Of a stretch of DNA of 64,000 nucleotides, positions 23,696 through 30,633 are shown in pieces. The notes beneath the pieces were generated by a model. It worked only from the letters and a program-made list of their open reading frames with translations, did no database searches and had not been told where the DNA came from. The stretch spans positions 72,151-136,150 of the forward strand of contig JADGNZ010000012.1 of NCBI GenBank assembly GCA_017883205.1. The letters are read 5' to 3'. Position 1 is the stretch's first letter. Each line of letters starts with the position of its first letter. The position numbers and the translations under genes were made by a program. This DNA is from Thermoanaerobaculia bacterium. GTDB lineage: Bacteria; Acidobacteriota; Thermoanaerobaculia; Gp7-AA8.

Positions 23696-24507
23696 ACGAT
23701 GACGATGCGACGGTAACGACGGTCGATCCGCCAACCGAGCCGATTGGCGACATCCCTCCGCTTCCACCCAGGCCCGCACCGGTCAGCCCGCCTGCTCCGC
23801 CGCCGCCCGCGGCTGTGTTCACTCGTTCGCGCTACCAGTTCATGAGCGGCATCCCCGCGGGCGAGACCGCGTACATCCGCGGAGACGATGGCGACGCCCT
23901 GCTGTCGTACCGAAGCTTTGCCAGCGTCGTAGGAATCATCGCCGCGCTGATGTCGGCAGTCGTACTCGTTGCGGGAGCCGCCGGCGTGCTGTTCCTGCTG
24001 CTGGAGCGGCGGCCGCTCCCGGCCATCGCGGCGATGATCCTCAGCGCCGCCTTCGCCGCGATGATCGTCATGCTCAATCCGGCGACGAACGTAACGATCT
24101 TCGAAGGTGCGGCACCGGTGATATCGATCGCACAGCAGCCAGGGGTCAGCTTCCCGACGACAACGTGGATCGTGTCAGCACCGGATGGTCAGCCGATCGT
24201 TCGCATTCGCAAGTCGTTCTTCTCCGGCTTCGGCCGCAATCGCTGGAAAATGGCCGGCGAAACATCGAGCGGCGAAGCGGTCGAGGAGTCGCTCACGCGC
24301 GCCATCATCCGCAAACTCTTCGGCAAGTTCGCCCGCGCCTACCAGTCGAACCTGCGCCTGATCTGGGACGGGGACGAAGCGGGATGGATCATTCGCCGGA
24401 CCGATGCTTTGGGCCGCGCCGACGTGCTGGATCTGCATCCAGCGCTGACGCTCGATCGCCGCGCAGCGGTGGCGCTGGCGGTGCTGGTGTTGGGTGGCGA
24501 GCCGTGA
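23677..24507 (+). CDS. Membrane domain following the FHA gene (-1 frame continuation)
   Basis: In the -1 frame the chain continues S-G-V-D-D-D-D-A-T-V, through a Pro-rich linker (about 23735-23815), into two hydrophobic segments (S-V-V-G-I-I-A-A-L-M-S-A-V-V-L-V-A and A-I-A-A-M-I-L-S-A-A-F-A-A-M-I-V). A soluble C-terminal domain follows with R-I-R-K-S-F-F-S-G-F-G-R-N-R-W and L-I-W-D-G-D-E-A-G-W-I-I, loosely recalling beta-rich scramblase-like (LURP-one/Scr) domains. No ATG with a good ribosome-binding site precedes the domain; the first GTG lies at 23815 in the middle of the linker. This supports expression as an extension of the FHA frame. Confidence 0.7.
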   Translation, partial: KKKSGVDDDDATVTTVDPPTEPIGDIPPLPPRPAPVSPPAPPPPAAVFTRSRYQFMSGIPAGETAYIRGDDGDALLSYRSFASVVGIIAALMSAVVLVAGAAGVLFLLLERRPLPAIAAMILSAAFAAMIVMLNPATNVTIFEGAAPVISIAQQPGVSFPTTTWIVSAPDGQPIVRIRKSFFSGFGRNRWKMAGETSSGEAVEESLTRAIIRKLFGKFARAYQSNLRLIWDGDEAGWIIRRTDALGRADVLDLHPALTLDRRAAVALAVLVLGGEP

Positions 24508-24510
24508 AAC

Positions 24511-26736
24511 CTACTTCATCGGCTGAATCTCGATGCCGGTGTAGTAGTGCGTCAGGATCTGCTGTGCGGTCCTTCCCTTCATGGCCATGCCATACGCGCC
24601 GACCTGGCAGAAACCGACGCCGTGGCCCCATCCTTTGCCGTAGAACGTATAGCGGTCCATACCGTCGGGATCCTGCGTCTTCTCGTAGACGAACAGGTTG
24701 TCCGGCACGTTCAGCGACCAGCGCACGGGAAGGCCGCGCAACACGAACGTGCGGCCGTTCTCCGCGGTCACTTCGAGCTCGGCGATGCGCTGCGAGGCGT
24801 CGACCGTCAGCGGGCGGATGCCCTGCAGTCTCGTGATCGGATTGCGTTTGTTGATCGAGACGACGAGATCGTCCGCGCGGTAGCTGCGCGTCCAACTGGC
24901 GAAGCTCGAGCTTCGGTCGAACGACGCGCCGTCGAGATAGGCATTGATGATCAGCGCCACCGGCGTCTTGCGAGCGTCGGAATCGATCGTGGCACGGTCT
25001 CCGATCGTCACCGGCGCGTTGCGGTACTCCTGATAGCGATCGCCAAACTTGCGAAACACGAGAACGTTGGCGGGCAGCAGAAAGTGCGTCTGTTTGCCGT
25101 CGATCTTCATCGTCACATTGCGCGCCGACACGCTGACGATCTTCCCGGTCGCTTCGCTGACTGCCGCATGTTTACGAAGCCACGAACCAAGGAGACCGAG
25201 CAGCTCATCGCGAGGCATCGCCGCATTCAGATCCGCCCTATCGATCGCCTCGGCTGGCAGGAATCCGAACTTGATGAGAAACGCCGCGGCGCGATACGGC
25301 GGCGTGTCTTTGGCCGCGGTCTGCGGGAAGTAGTAGCTGCGGTCCTCTGGCATCGTCACGACGCCCGCGTAGCGATCGATGCCGAGTGTGGCGGCGAGAT
25401 ACGTGAGCACATCGCCGCGCCGCGATGATGTGGGCGCGGCCGCGTTCCGCGGATCGAAATGGAGCGTCTGCATCGCCGCCGTCACTGCCTGTTCGACGTC
25501 GCGCGCGCTCCACGAGGTTCCGGAGTCACTCAAACCGGCGAGCGCACTGAAGAGCCGCGCGTTCATCTGCTGTTCCGTGAGCAAACCGCTGTCACTGCGT
25601 CCGGCGATCGTGATGACGTCATCCTCTACGCAGCGGACACGTTTCAGATACGGCTCGTTGCGGCCGGGAAACATCGTACCGACGTCCGAGGTCTCGCCGC
25701 CGCAGGTGGCCGTGTAGAGCGCATCGATCGGCTGGCCGTTGTACGTGGCCACGAGCCCCGCGGTCTCGCGCACGGCGCGGTCGGTGAGCGCTTCCTCTCC
25801 CGAGAAGCCGTTGTAGGCCTGGCAGGCGGGTCCGGCGCAGATGTCGTAACCCTCGCGCTTGAACTGGCCGAGGTTGCGGACTGCGTAGGTGCGGGCGGCG
25901 ATGGCCTGCGCTTTGAGCGCCTCCACCTCATCGTAAATCTTCGACCCCATCTCGGCGGGAACGACACCGCGCAGATAGTCTTCGAGATTCAGCTCATTGA
26001 TGATGTTGTAGGTTCCGCGGGCGTTGATGAAGATGCGCGCCGCGGTGCGGTACGGTTTGTCGATGATCGTGAGCGTGTCGGCGCTGACCGGCATCACCAG
26101 CACCGATTCTCCGTTCAGCGTGAACGGCTCCCCTTCGTCGTCCAGGCCCTGATGCCGCTTGTCGAACGGCTGATCCGCGGGCCGTTTGACGATGAGGAGA
26201 TTGGTGCCGAATCCGTGTTGCGTGAGCTGATCGCGAAGCGGCTGCGCGTCGCTCGATGTGGCGAAGTCGCCGGCGATGATGCGATACGCCGTGCCGCCGG
26301 TATCGATCAGCACATCAACGCGCTGCTGACTCTCCGCACGCAACTTCCCGGCAAGCGCGTTGGCGCTGGGAAGATCGGAGACAGAGCTGACCTGCACCGC
26401 GTAGTGCGGCGGCGCATCGCTGAGAGGTGCCGTCATCGTGAACCCGCGCCGAATCGTGGAGGAGCCGGTGTCCGTGATGAGGTAGTAGCCGCCGGCGATG
26501 CGCGGAAAGGTGACCGAGGCTTGATCGTTGATCAATCCCACTTTGATGCGTGGCTCTACGATCGTCTTCGCGGGTGCAGCCATGGGCGTCAGAGCGTTCG
26601 CCGAACGGACGGGCTGTGGAGCTGTACTGATCGCCGGCGGCGGGGGGAGGATCGGGCGGGCGGGTTGGGCGGCCGGGGGCGCGGAAGCGCACGCGGCAAG
26701 GATCAGGAGTGACAATGCGATTGCAGTCCGTTTCAT
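24511..26736 (-). CDS. SpoIID/LytB-domain lipoprotein with SPOR domain
   Basis: The ATG at 26736 gives a 741-residue lipoprotein (L-L-I-L-A-A-C). After a Pro/Ala linker comes a SPOR-like domain at about 110-190 (H-Y-A-V-Q-V-S-S-V, Y-R-I-I-A-G-D-F), which binds denuded septal peptidoglycan. The SpoIID region follows (L-E-D-Y-L-R-G-V-V-P-A-E-M, A-L-K-A-Q-A-I-A-A-R-T-Y-A, Y-T-A-T-C-G-G-E-T) and ends G-W-G-H-G-V-G-F-C-Q-V-G-A-Y-G-M-A. SpoIID-type domains are lytic transglycosylases or amidase enhancers. An insert of about 330 residues splits the SpoIID region between the C-G-G and G-H-G-V-G-F motifs. The likely role is cell-wall remodelling at division. Confidence 0.87.
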   Translation of the reverse strand: MKRTAIALSLLILAACASAPPAAQPARPILPPPPAISTAPQPVRSANALTPMAAPAKTIVEPRIKVGLINDQASVTFPRIAGGYYLITDTGSSTIRRGFTMTAPLSDAPPHYAVQVSSVSDLPSANALAGKLRAESQQRVDVLIDTGGTAYRIIAGDFATSSDAQPLRDQLTQHGFGTNLLIVKRPADQPFDKRHQGLDDEGEPFTLNGESVLVMPVSADTLTIIDKPYRTAARIFINARGTYNIINELNLEDYLRGVVPAEMGSKIYDEVEALKAQAIAARTYAVRNLGQFKREGYDICAGPACQAYNGFSGEEALTDRAVRETAGLVATYNGQPIDALYTATCGGETSDVGTMFPGRNEPYLKRVRCVEDDVITIAGRSDSGLLTEQQMNARLFSALAGLSDSGTSWSARDVEQAVTAAMQTLHFDPRNAAAPTSSRRGDVLTYLAATLGIDRYAGVVTMPEDRSYYFPQTAAKDTPPYRAAAFLIKFGFLPAEAIDRADLNAAMPRDELLGLLGSWLRKHAAVSEATGKIVSVSARNVTMKIDGKQTHFLLPANVLVFRKFGDRYQEYRNAPVTIGDRATIDSDARKTPVALIINAYLDGASFDRSSSFASWTRSYRADDLVVSINKRNPITRLQGIRPLTVDASQRIAELEVTAENGRTFVLRGLPVRWSLNVPDNLFVYEKTQDPDGMDRYTFYGKGWGHGVGFCQVGAYGMAMKGRTAQQILTHYYTGIEIQPMK

Positions 26737-26819
26737 CGTTGGGCGTCCTTGCAAGAAGAGAGACAGCAACGGAGTAGCCTGTGGCTCACCGCTGTTCTCC
26801 GAGGTACACTTTTCGAACT

Positions 26820-26990
26820 ATGACACCCAAACTCAGAACGATCCGCACGACGAGGCGAGCCACAAGCGTGCCGCGCAAAGCAATCCGCGCCGCCGTAAAG
26901 GCTGTTTCCGCGGCGCGGTCTCCGGAGATGGAACGGATCATTCGCGGCGAAGCCACCGAGGAAGAAATCGCGCGATTCCTTGGCAAGTAG
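26820..26990 (+). CDS. Small basic protein, first gene of a two-gene module
   Basis: The ATG at 26820 encodes 56 residues: a very basic N-terminal half (R-T-I-R-T-T-R-R-A-T-S-V-P-R-K) and an acidic C-terminus (P-E-M-E-R-I-I-R-G-E-A-T-E-E-E-I-A-R-F-L-G-K). It is separated by 3 bp from the next gene, so the two are co-translated. It could be an antitoxin, adaptor or DNA-binding partner; no family is recognised. Confidence 0.6.
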   Translation: MTPKLRTIRTTRRATSVPRKAIRAAVKAVSAARSPEMERIIRGEATEEEIARFLGK

Positions 26991-26993
26991 ACG

Positions 26994-27689
26994 ATGCCGA
27001 CGGACTACGAGCGCAACGTCTTCGTCAACTGCCCGTTCGACGAGGAGTATCGGCCTCTCTTCGAGGCCGTCGTATTTGCGGTTCACGACTGCGGATATAT
27101 CGCACGGTGTTCACTCGAAGTCGATGACGCCAGTGAAGTACGCGTCGACAGGATTACGAAAATTGTCGGCGATTGCATGTTCGGCCTTCACGACATATCG
27201 AGAACGGAGGCTGATCCGACGTCGGGCCTGCCGCGCTTCAACATGCCCTTTGAGTTAGGCCTTTTTGTCGGCGCGAAGCGCTTTGGCCGGGCTGAGCAGC
27301 AGCACAAGAAGTGTCTCATTCTCGATATCGACCGGTATCGATATCAGAGGTTCATCTCGGACATCGCCGGTCAGGATATTGCCGCTCACAACGGCGACTC
27401 AGAAACGGCTATTGTCTGCGTCCGAAATTGGCTCAGCAACGCAACTCCGAAGTCGGTTCGAATCCCGGGCGGGAAAGCGATGGCCGAGCGCTACGCAATT
27501 TTTCGCCAGGAGCTTCCAGCAATGTGCAGGAAGGCCCACTTGAGCGTTAATGAGCTGACGTTCAACGACTACGTCGCTCAGGTTGAAGACTGGCTTGAAG
27601 TTAATCCGCGCGTGGAACCCTCGGGCTATCGAGATCGGAATGTGAGGCCGCGCCCACCGAGGTCCTCAAAACGGCGGCCAACCTCCTGA
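26994..27689 (+). CDS. TIR/nucleoside-deoxyribosyltransferase-like protein
   Basis: A 231-residue soluble protein. It has the repeatedly seen signature E-R-N-V-F-V-N-C-P-F-D-E-E-Y near the start, then H-D-C-G-Y-I-A-R-C-S-L-E, D-I-S-R-T-E, and F-N-M-P-F-E-L-G-L-F-V-G-A-K. A further block reads Y-R-Y-Q-R-F-I-S-D-I-A-G-Q-D-I. The strand-turn start and the conserved Glu in a P-F-E-L-G helix resemble the Rossmann-like folds of TIR and nucleoside deoxyribosyltransferase proteins; this is inference. Similar proteins are scattered through accessory regions of many bacteria. With its small upstream partner it looks like a defence or toxin module. The 3' end overlaps the convergent aminotransferase by 89 bp. 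Confidence 0.6.
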   Translation: MPTDYERNVFVNCPFDEEYRPLFEAVVFAVHDCGYIARCSLEVDDASEVRVDRITKIVGDCMFGLHDISRTEADPTSGLPRFNMPFELGLFVGAKRFGRAEQQHKKCLILDIDRYRYQRFISDIAGQDIAAHNGDSETAIVCVRNWLSNATPKSVRIPGGKAMAERYAIFRQELPAMCRKAHLSVNELTFNDYVAQVEDWLEVNPRVEPSGYRDRNVRPRPPRSSKRRPTS

Positions 27690-28833
27690 TCCCCTCCCGA
27701 ATCCGCTCGTCGTTCTCTTTCGCGAACGTCAGGCGCATCGTGTTCCGGCCGGTGCCGTCGACGAAGAACGGGGCGCCGGGGATGAACGCCACGCCGTTTG
27801 CGACTGCGTCGGGGACGAGCGCCGCGGTGTCGATGTCGTCGCGCATCGTGACGAACGTGAAGAGGCCGCCGTCGGCTGGGGTCCATGTGGCGCGGGCGCC
27901 GAAGTGTTCCTGAAGCGCTTCCAGCATCGTTCCGCGTTTCTCGCGATAGAAATCGCGAACGCGGGCGATCTGCGCCGGCAACTCTCCCGCCGCCGTGAAC
28001 TCATCGACGATCGATTGGTCGAGCATGCCAGAGCAGAGATCAGCGGCCTGTTTGGCGATCTCGAGCTTCGCCAGTACTTCCGCTCCCGCCACGATCCAAC
28101 CGCAACGCAGGCCGGGAGCGAGGATCTTGCTGAAGGAGCCGAGGTAGATCACGCGGTCTTCGTGATCGCGCGACTTCATCGCCAGCGTGTCGGCCTCGCG
28201 CACGTACACCAGCTCGCCGTACGGATCGTCTTCGATGACCAGGAAGTCGTGCTCCGCGGCGATCCGCAGCACTTCGGCGCGGCGCTGCTGTGTCATCAGG
28301 CGCCCCGACGGGTTCTGAAAGTTCGGGATCGTGTACAGCAGCTTCGGTTTCGTCCGCGCCGCAACCTCGGCCAGCGACTTCGGGACGATTCCATCGTCGT
28401 CCTGCTCGACGCCTTCGAGCGTGGCGCTACGTGCGTAAAACGACGAAGTACCGCCGATGTACGTCGGCAACTCGACGAGCACAACGTCGCCCGGATCGAG
28501 GAGCGTGTGCGCGATGAGGTCGAGCGCCTGCTGCGAGCCGGTCGTGAGCAGGACGTCGTCGACGCTGCAATCGATCCCGCGCGAGCGGCAGATGCCGGCA
28601 ACGAAATCGCAGAGGCGCGGCAATCCGCGAGTGGGACCGTATTGCAGCGCTACCGAGCGCTTCTCGCGGATCACCTGTCCTGCGATCTCCGCGATCCGCT
28701 CAGCTGGAAACGTCTCCGGACTCGGCACGCCACCGGCGAATGAAATGATGTTGGGATCGTTGATCAGTTTCGCGAAGGCGCGGATCGCGGAGGGACGGAA
28801 ATTCCTCGCATCCCGCGAGAAGAACCTCTCCAT
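27601..28833 (-). CDS. PLP-dependent aminotransferase, class I (LysN/MocR-like fold)
   Basis: A 410-residue fold-type I enzyme: R-N-F-R-P-S-A-I-R, F-A-G-G-V-P-S-P-E-T-F, G-P-T-R-G-L-P-R-L, T-T-G-S-Q-Q-A-L-D-L, V-V-L-V-E-L-P-T-Y, N-F-Q-N-P-S-G, V-I-E-D-D-P-Y-G-E-L and the PLP lysine in G-S-F-S-K-I-L-A-P-G-L-R. The closest groups are 2-aminoadipate (LysN) and aromatic aminotransferases; the substrate is undetermined. The last 20 or so residues after R-R-L-A-A-V-L-R look like an added tail within the overlap with the TIR-like gene. It follows the membrane-protein gene in one operon (TGATG junction). Confidence 0.9.
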   Translation of the reverse strand: MERFFSRDARNFRPSAIRAFAKLINDPNIISFAGGVPSPETFPAERIAEIAGQVIREKRSVALQYGPTRGLPRLCDFVAGICRSRGIDCSVDDVLLTTGSQQALDLIAHTLLDPGDVVLVELPTYIGGTSSFYARSATLEGVEQDDDGIVPKSLAEVAARTKPKLLYTIPNFQNPSGRLMTQQRRAEVLRIAAEHDFLVIEDDPYGELVYVREADTLAMKSRDHEDRVIYLGSFSKILAPGLRCGWIVAGAEVLAKLEIAKQAADLCSGMLDQSIVDEFTAAGELPAQIARVRDFYREKRGTMLEALQEHFGARATWTPADGGLFTFVTMRDDIDTAALVPDAVANGVAFIPGAPFFVDGTGRNTMRLTFAKENDERIREGIRRLAAVLRTSVGAASHSDLDSPRVPRAD

Positions 28834-29768
28834 CAACGCTCCTCGGTCATCGAGACGAAGCAGGCCAGGAAGAACGAACTGATGGCGGCGCCGATCATTC
28901 CCTGAATGACTCCGGCGATGACTCTGACCGGCGCAAACATGAGCGCCATCGTCGGGAACTTGTGCTGGCTGATGTTCATCGGAACGCTGAAGCCGGACAC
29001 CAGCGAGTTCAGGGCCATCGAGATCACAAAGACGATGACGGCGACGGCGAGATGGCGCCCGAGGTCAGAGCGGAACTCGCGCCAGCCTTGACGCAACGCG
29101 TCCCTGGCGCTGACTGCGCGCGCGACGCAGATCGTGATCGCCTTCTTGCACCAGATCGATGTGACGATGCCGGTCGGAATCAGGATCAGGACTGCCAGCG
29201 CCACGCCGGAGCATCCGACGACAACCCGTCCGACGGTGTCGGAAATGGCCAGCATGAGGATGATCGTGATGATCAGCGGCACGAGCACGAGCATGAGCGT
29301 GACCGACCAGGCCAGGTTGTAGACCCAGAAGATCTGCCACCACGATGCGGCGCCGCCGGCCAGCCAGCGGTCGAAGGTGAATACGCGGAGGTCGTCGCGA
29401 ACTATGCCTGAACGTTTCGCCGCGGCGCGCTCGCCGTCGACGTAGATTCGCGCCGACCCGCCTTCGACGAACGAATGGATCGCGATCATGATGCCGAGGA
29501 CGATGAAGGCGAGCGCGAAGATCCAGACGAAGAGCATCAGGTGACTGACCAGCCACTCGACGACCGCGCCGCCGGGATCGGCCGAATTCCTGATGTCGTC
29601 TGCCGAGAGGCCGGCTGCGACGATAGCGGGCACGATCGCAGCCAGAATCCCGGCGATGGCAATCGCAGCAAACACGAGGCTCTCGGCGATGCGCAATACG
29701 ATGACCGGCCAGTTGGCGATGGTCGTATCGAGCCCGCGGCGGAGAACGTCGGTAATGGTGCGTTTCAA
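28833..29768 (-). CDS. Polytopic membrane protein of unknown function
   Basis: A 311-residue protein with about six hydrophobic segments (at roughly 22-50, 70-100, 145-180, 185-210, 235-260 and 285-305). The overall layout resembles glycerophosphodiester phosphodiesterase-type membrane domains, with no catalytic motif. Its start overlaps the DnaC-like gene's stop (ATGA at 29765) and its stop abuts the aminotransferase start, so three genes form one leftward operon. Confidence 0.75.
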   Translation of the reverse strand: MKRTITDVLRRGLDTTIANWPVIVLRIAESLVFAAIAIAGILAAIVPAIVAAGLSADDIRNSADPGGAVVEWLVSHLMLFVWIFALAFIVLGIMIAIHSFVEGGSARIYVDGERAAAKRSGIVRDDLRVFTFDRWLAGGAASWWQIFWVYNLAWSVTLMLVLVPLIITIILMLAISDTVGRVVVGCSGVALAVLILIPTGIVTSIWCKKAITICVARAVSARDALRQGWREFRSDLGRHLAVAVIVFVISMALNSLVSGFSVPMNISQHKFPTMALMFAPVRVIAGVIQGMIGAAISSFFLACFVSMTEER

Positions 29769-30505
29769 AGGATGTTGCCGCTCTGTTTGTTGGCGCTGCG
29801 GTGATCCGGAACGCCCTTGATCACGATCTGCTCGGTCATCTCGTAGAGCCGGCTGCGTAACCGCTCGCCGATCTTGTCCACCAGCCGCTGACCGTCGGCG
29901 CCGGGCTCGTCGGTCGCGTTGGTCGTGAAAATCGTGGGCCGCACCGTGTTGTAGCGGCTATTGATCACATAGTAAAGAAGATCCTGAACGAACTGCGTCG
30001 GCTTCACCGATCCGAGCTCGTCGAGCACGAGGAGATCCGCTTCCAGCAGCGGCCGGAGGATTTCCGACTTGCCGACTGCGGCGTCGGCATCGAAGCTGGC
30101 CTGAATGTCCTGGATGAGCTCCTGGAAGTTGCAGAAGAGCACCCGTCCCGGTTTGCCGCTGTGAATGATCTCGACCAGCGCGGCGACAGCGAGATGCGTC
30201 TTCCCCGCACCGCAGCCTCCCATGAGCAGCAGGCCGCGGCCTTCGTTGGTCATCGGCCAGGAGTCGACGAACTCGCGCACGCGATTCCGCGCCGACTTCA
30301 GGATGGCGTTGTTCTTGTCGTAGAAGGTCTCCAGCGTGCAGTGCGGATAGTAGCGGCGCGGAATGTTCGACGCGGAGATGCGCTGCCGCCGCCGCAGATC
30401 GCCCTGACATCCGCACGGCTCCACGCGCAACGAGTCGCCGGACAGCGGAACCCAGCCGGATCCGTTGCATCGGGCGCAGGTGGCGGGGAGGAGAGCGGAG
30501 GACAT
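29765..30505 (-). CDS. DnaC/IstB-like AAA+ ATPase with N-terminal zinc motif
   Basis: A 246-residue protein with an N-terminal Cys4-type zinc motif (C-A-R-C-N-G-S-G-W and C-G-C-Q-G), the Walker A site M-G-G-C-G-A-G-K-T-H-L-A, the Walker B site L-L-V-L-D-E-L-G-S-V and sensor residues in I-F-T-T-N-A-T. This is the architecture of DnaC/DnaI helicase loaders. No transposase adjoins it, which argues against IstB. Upstream is a 128-bp divergent promoter shared with the cyclase-like gene. Confidence 0.85.
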   Translation of the reverse strand: MSSALLPATCARCNGSGWVPLSGDSLRVEPCGCQGDLRRRQRISASNIPRRYYPHCTLETFYDKNNAILKSARNRVREFVDSWPMTNEGRGLLLMGGCGAGKTHLAVAALVEIIHSGKPGRVLFCNFQELIQDIQASFDADAAVGKSEILRPLLEADLLVLDELGSVKPTQFVQDLLYYVINSRYNTVRPTIFTTNATDEPGADGQRLVDKIGERLRSRLYEMTEQIVIKGVPDHRSANKQSGNIL

Positions 30506-30633
30506 GGGTGAAGTTTAGTCGAGAGAGCCGGGATGTTGAAGAGTACGCGCTCGTCATGTCCGGGTTGCATGAAGACTCCTATGCCTTGGTTTTGCCCGAG
30601 CGTCCGATTCGACCATAATCCTTCCCTCGGCCA

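Noticed and set aside
29765-30505. IstB transposition helper (IS21)
   Set aside because: There is no IstA transposase or terminal repeat nearby, and the N-terminal zinc motif fits DnaC/DnaI-type loaders better.
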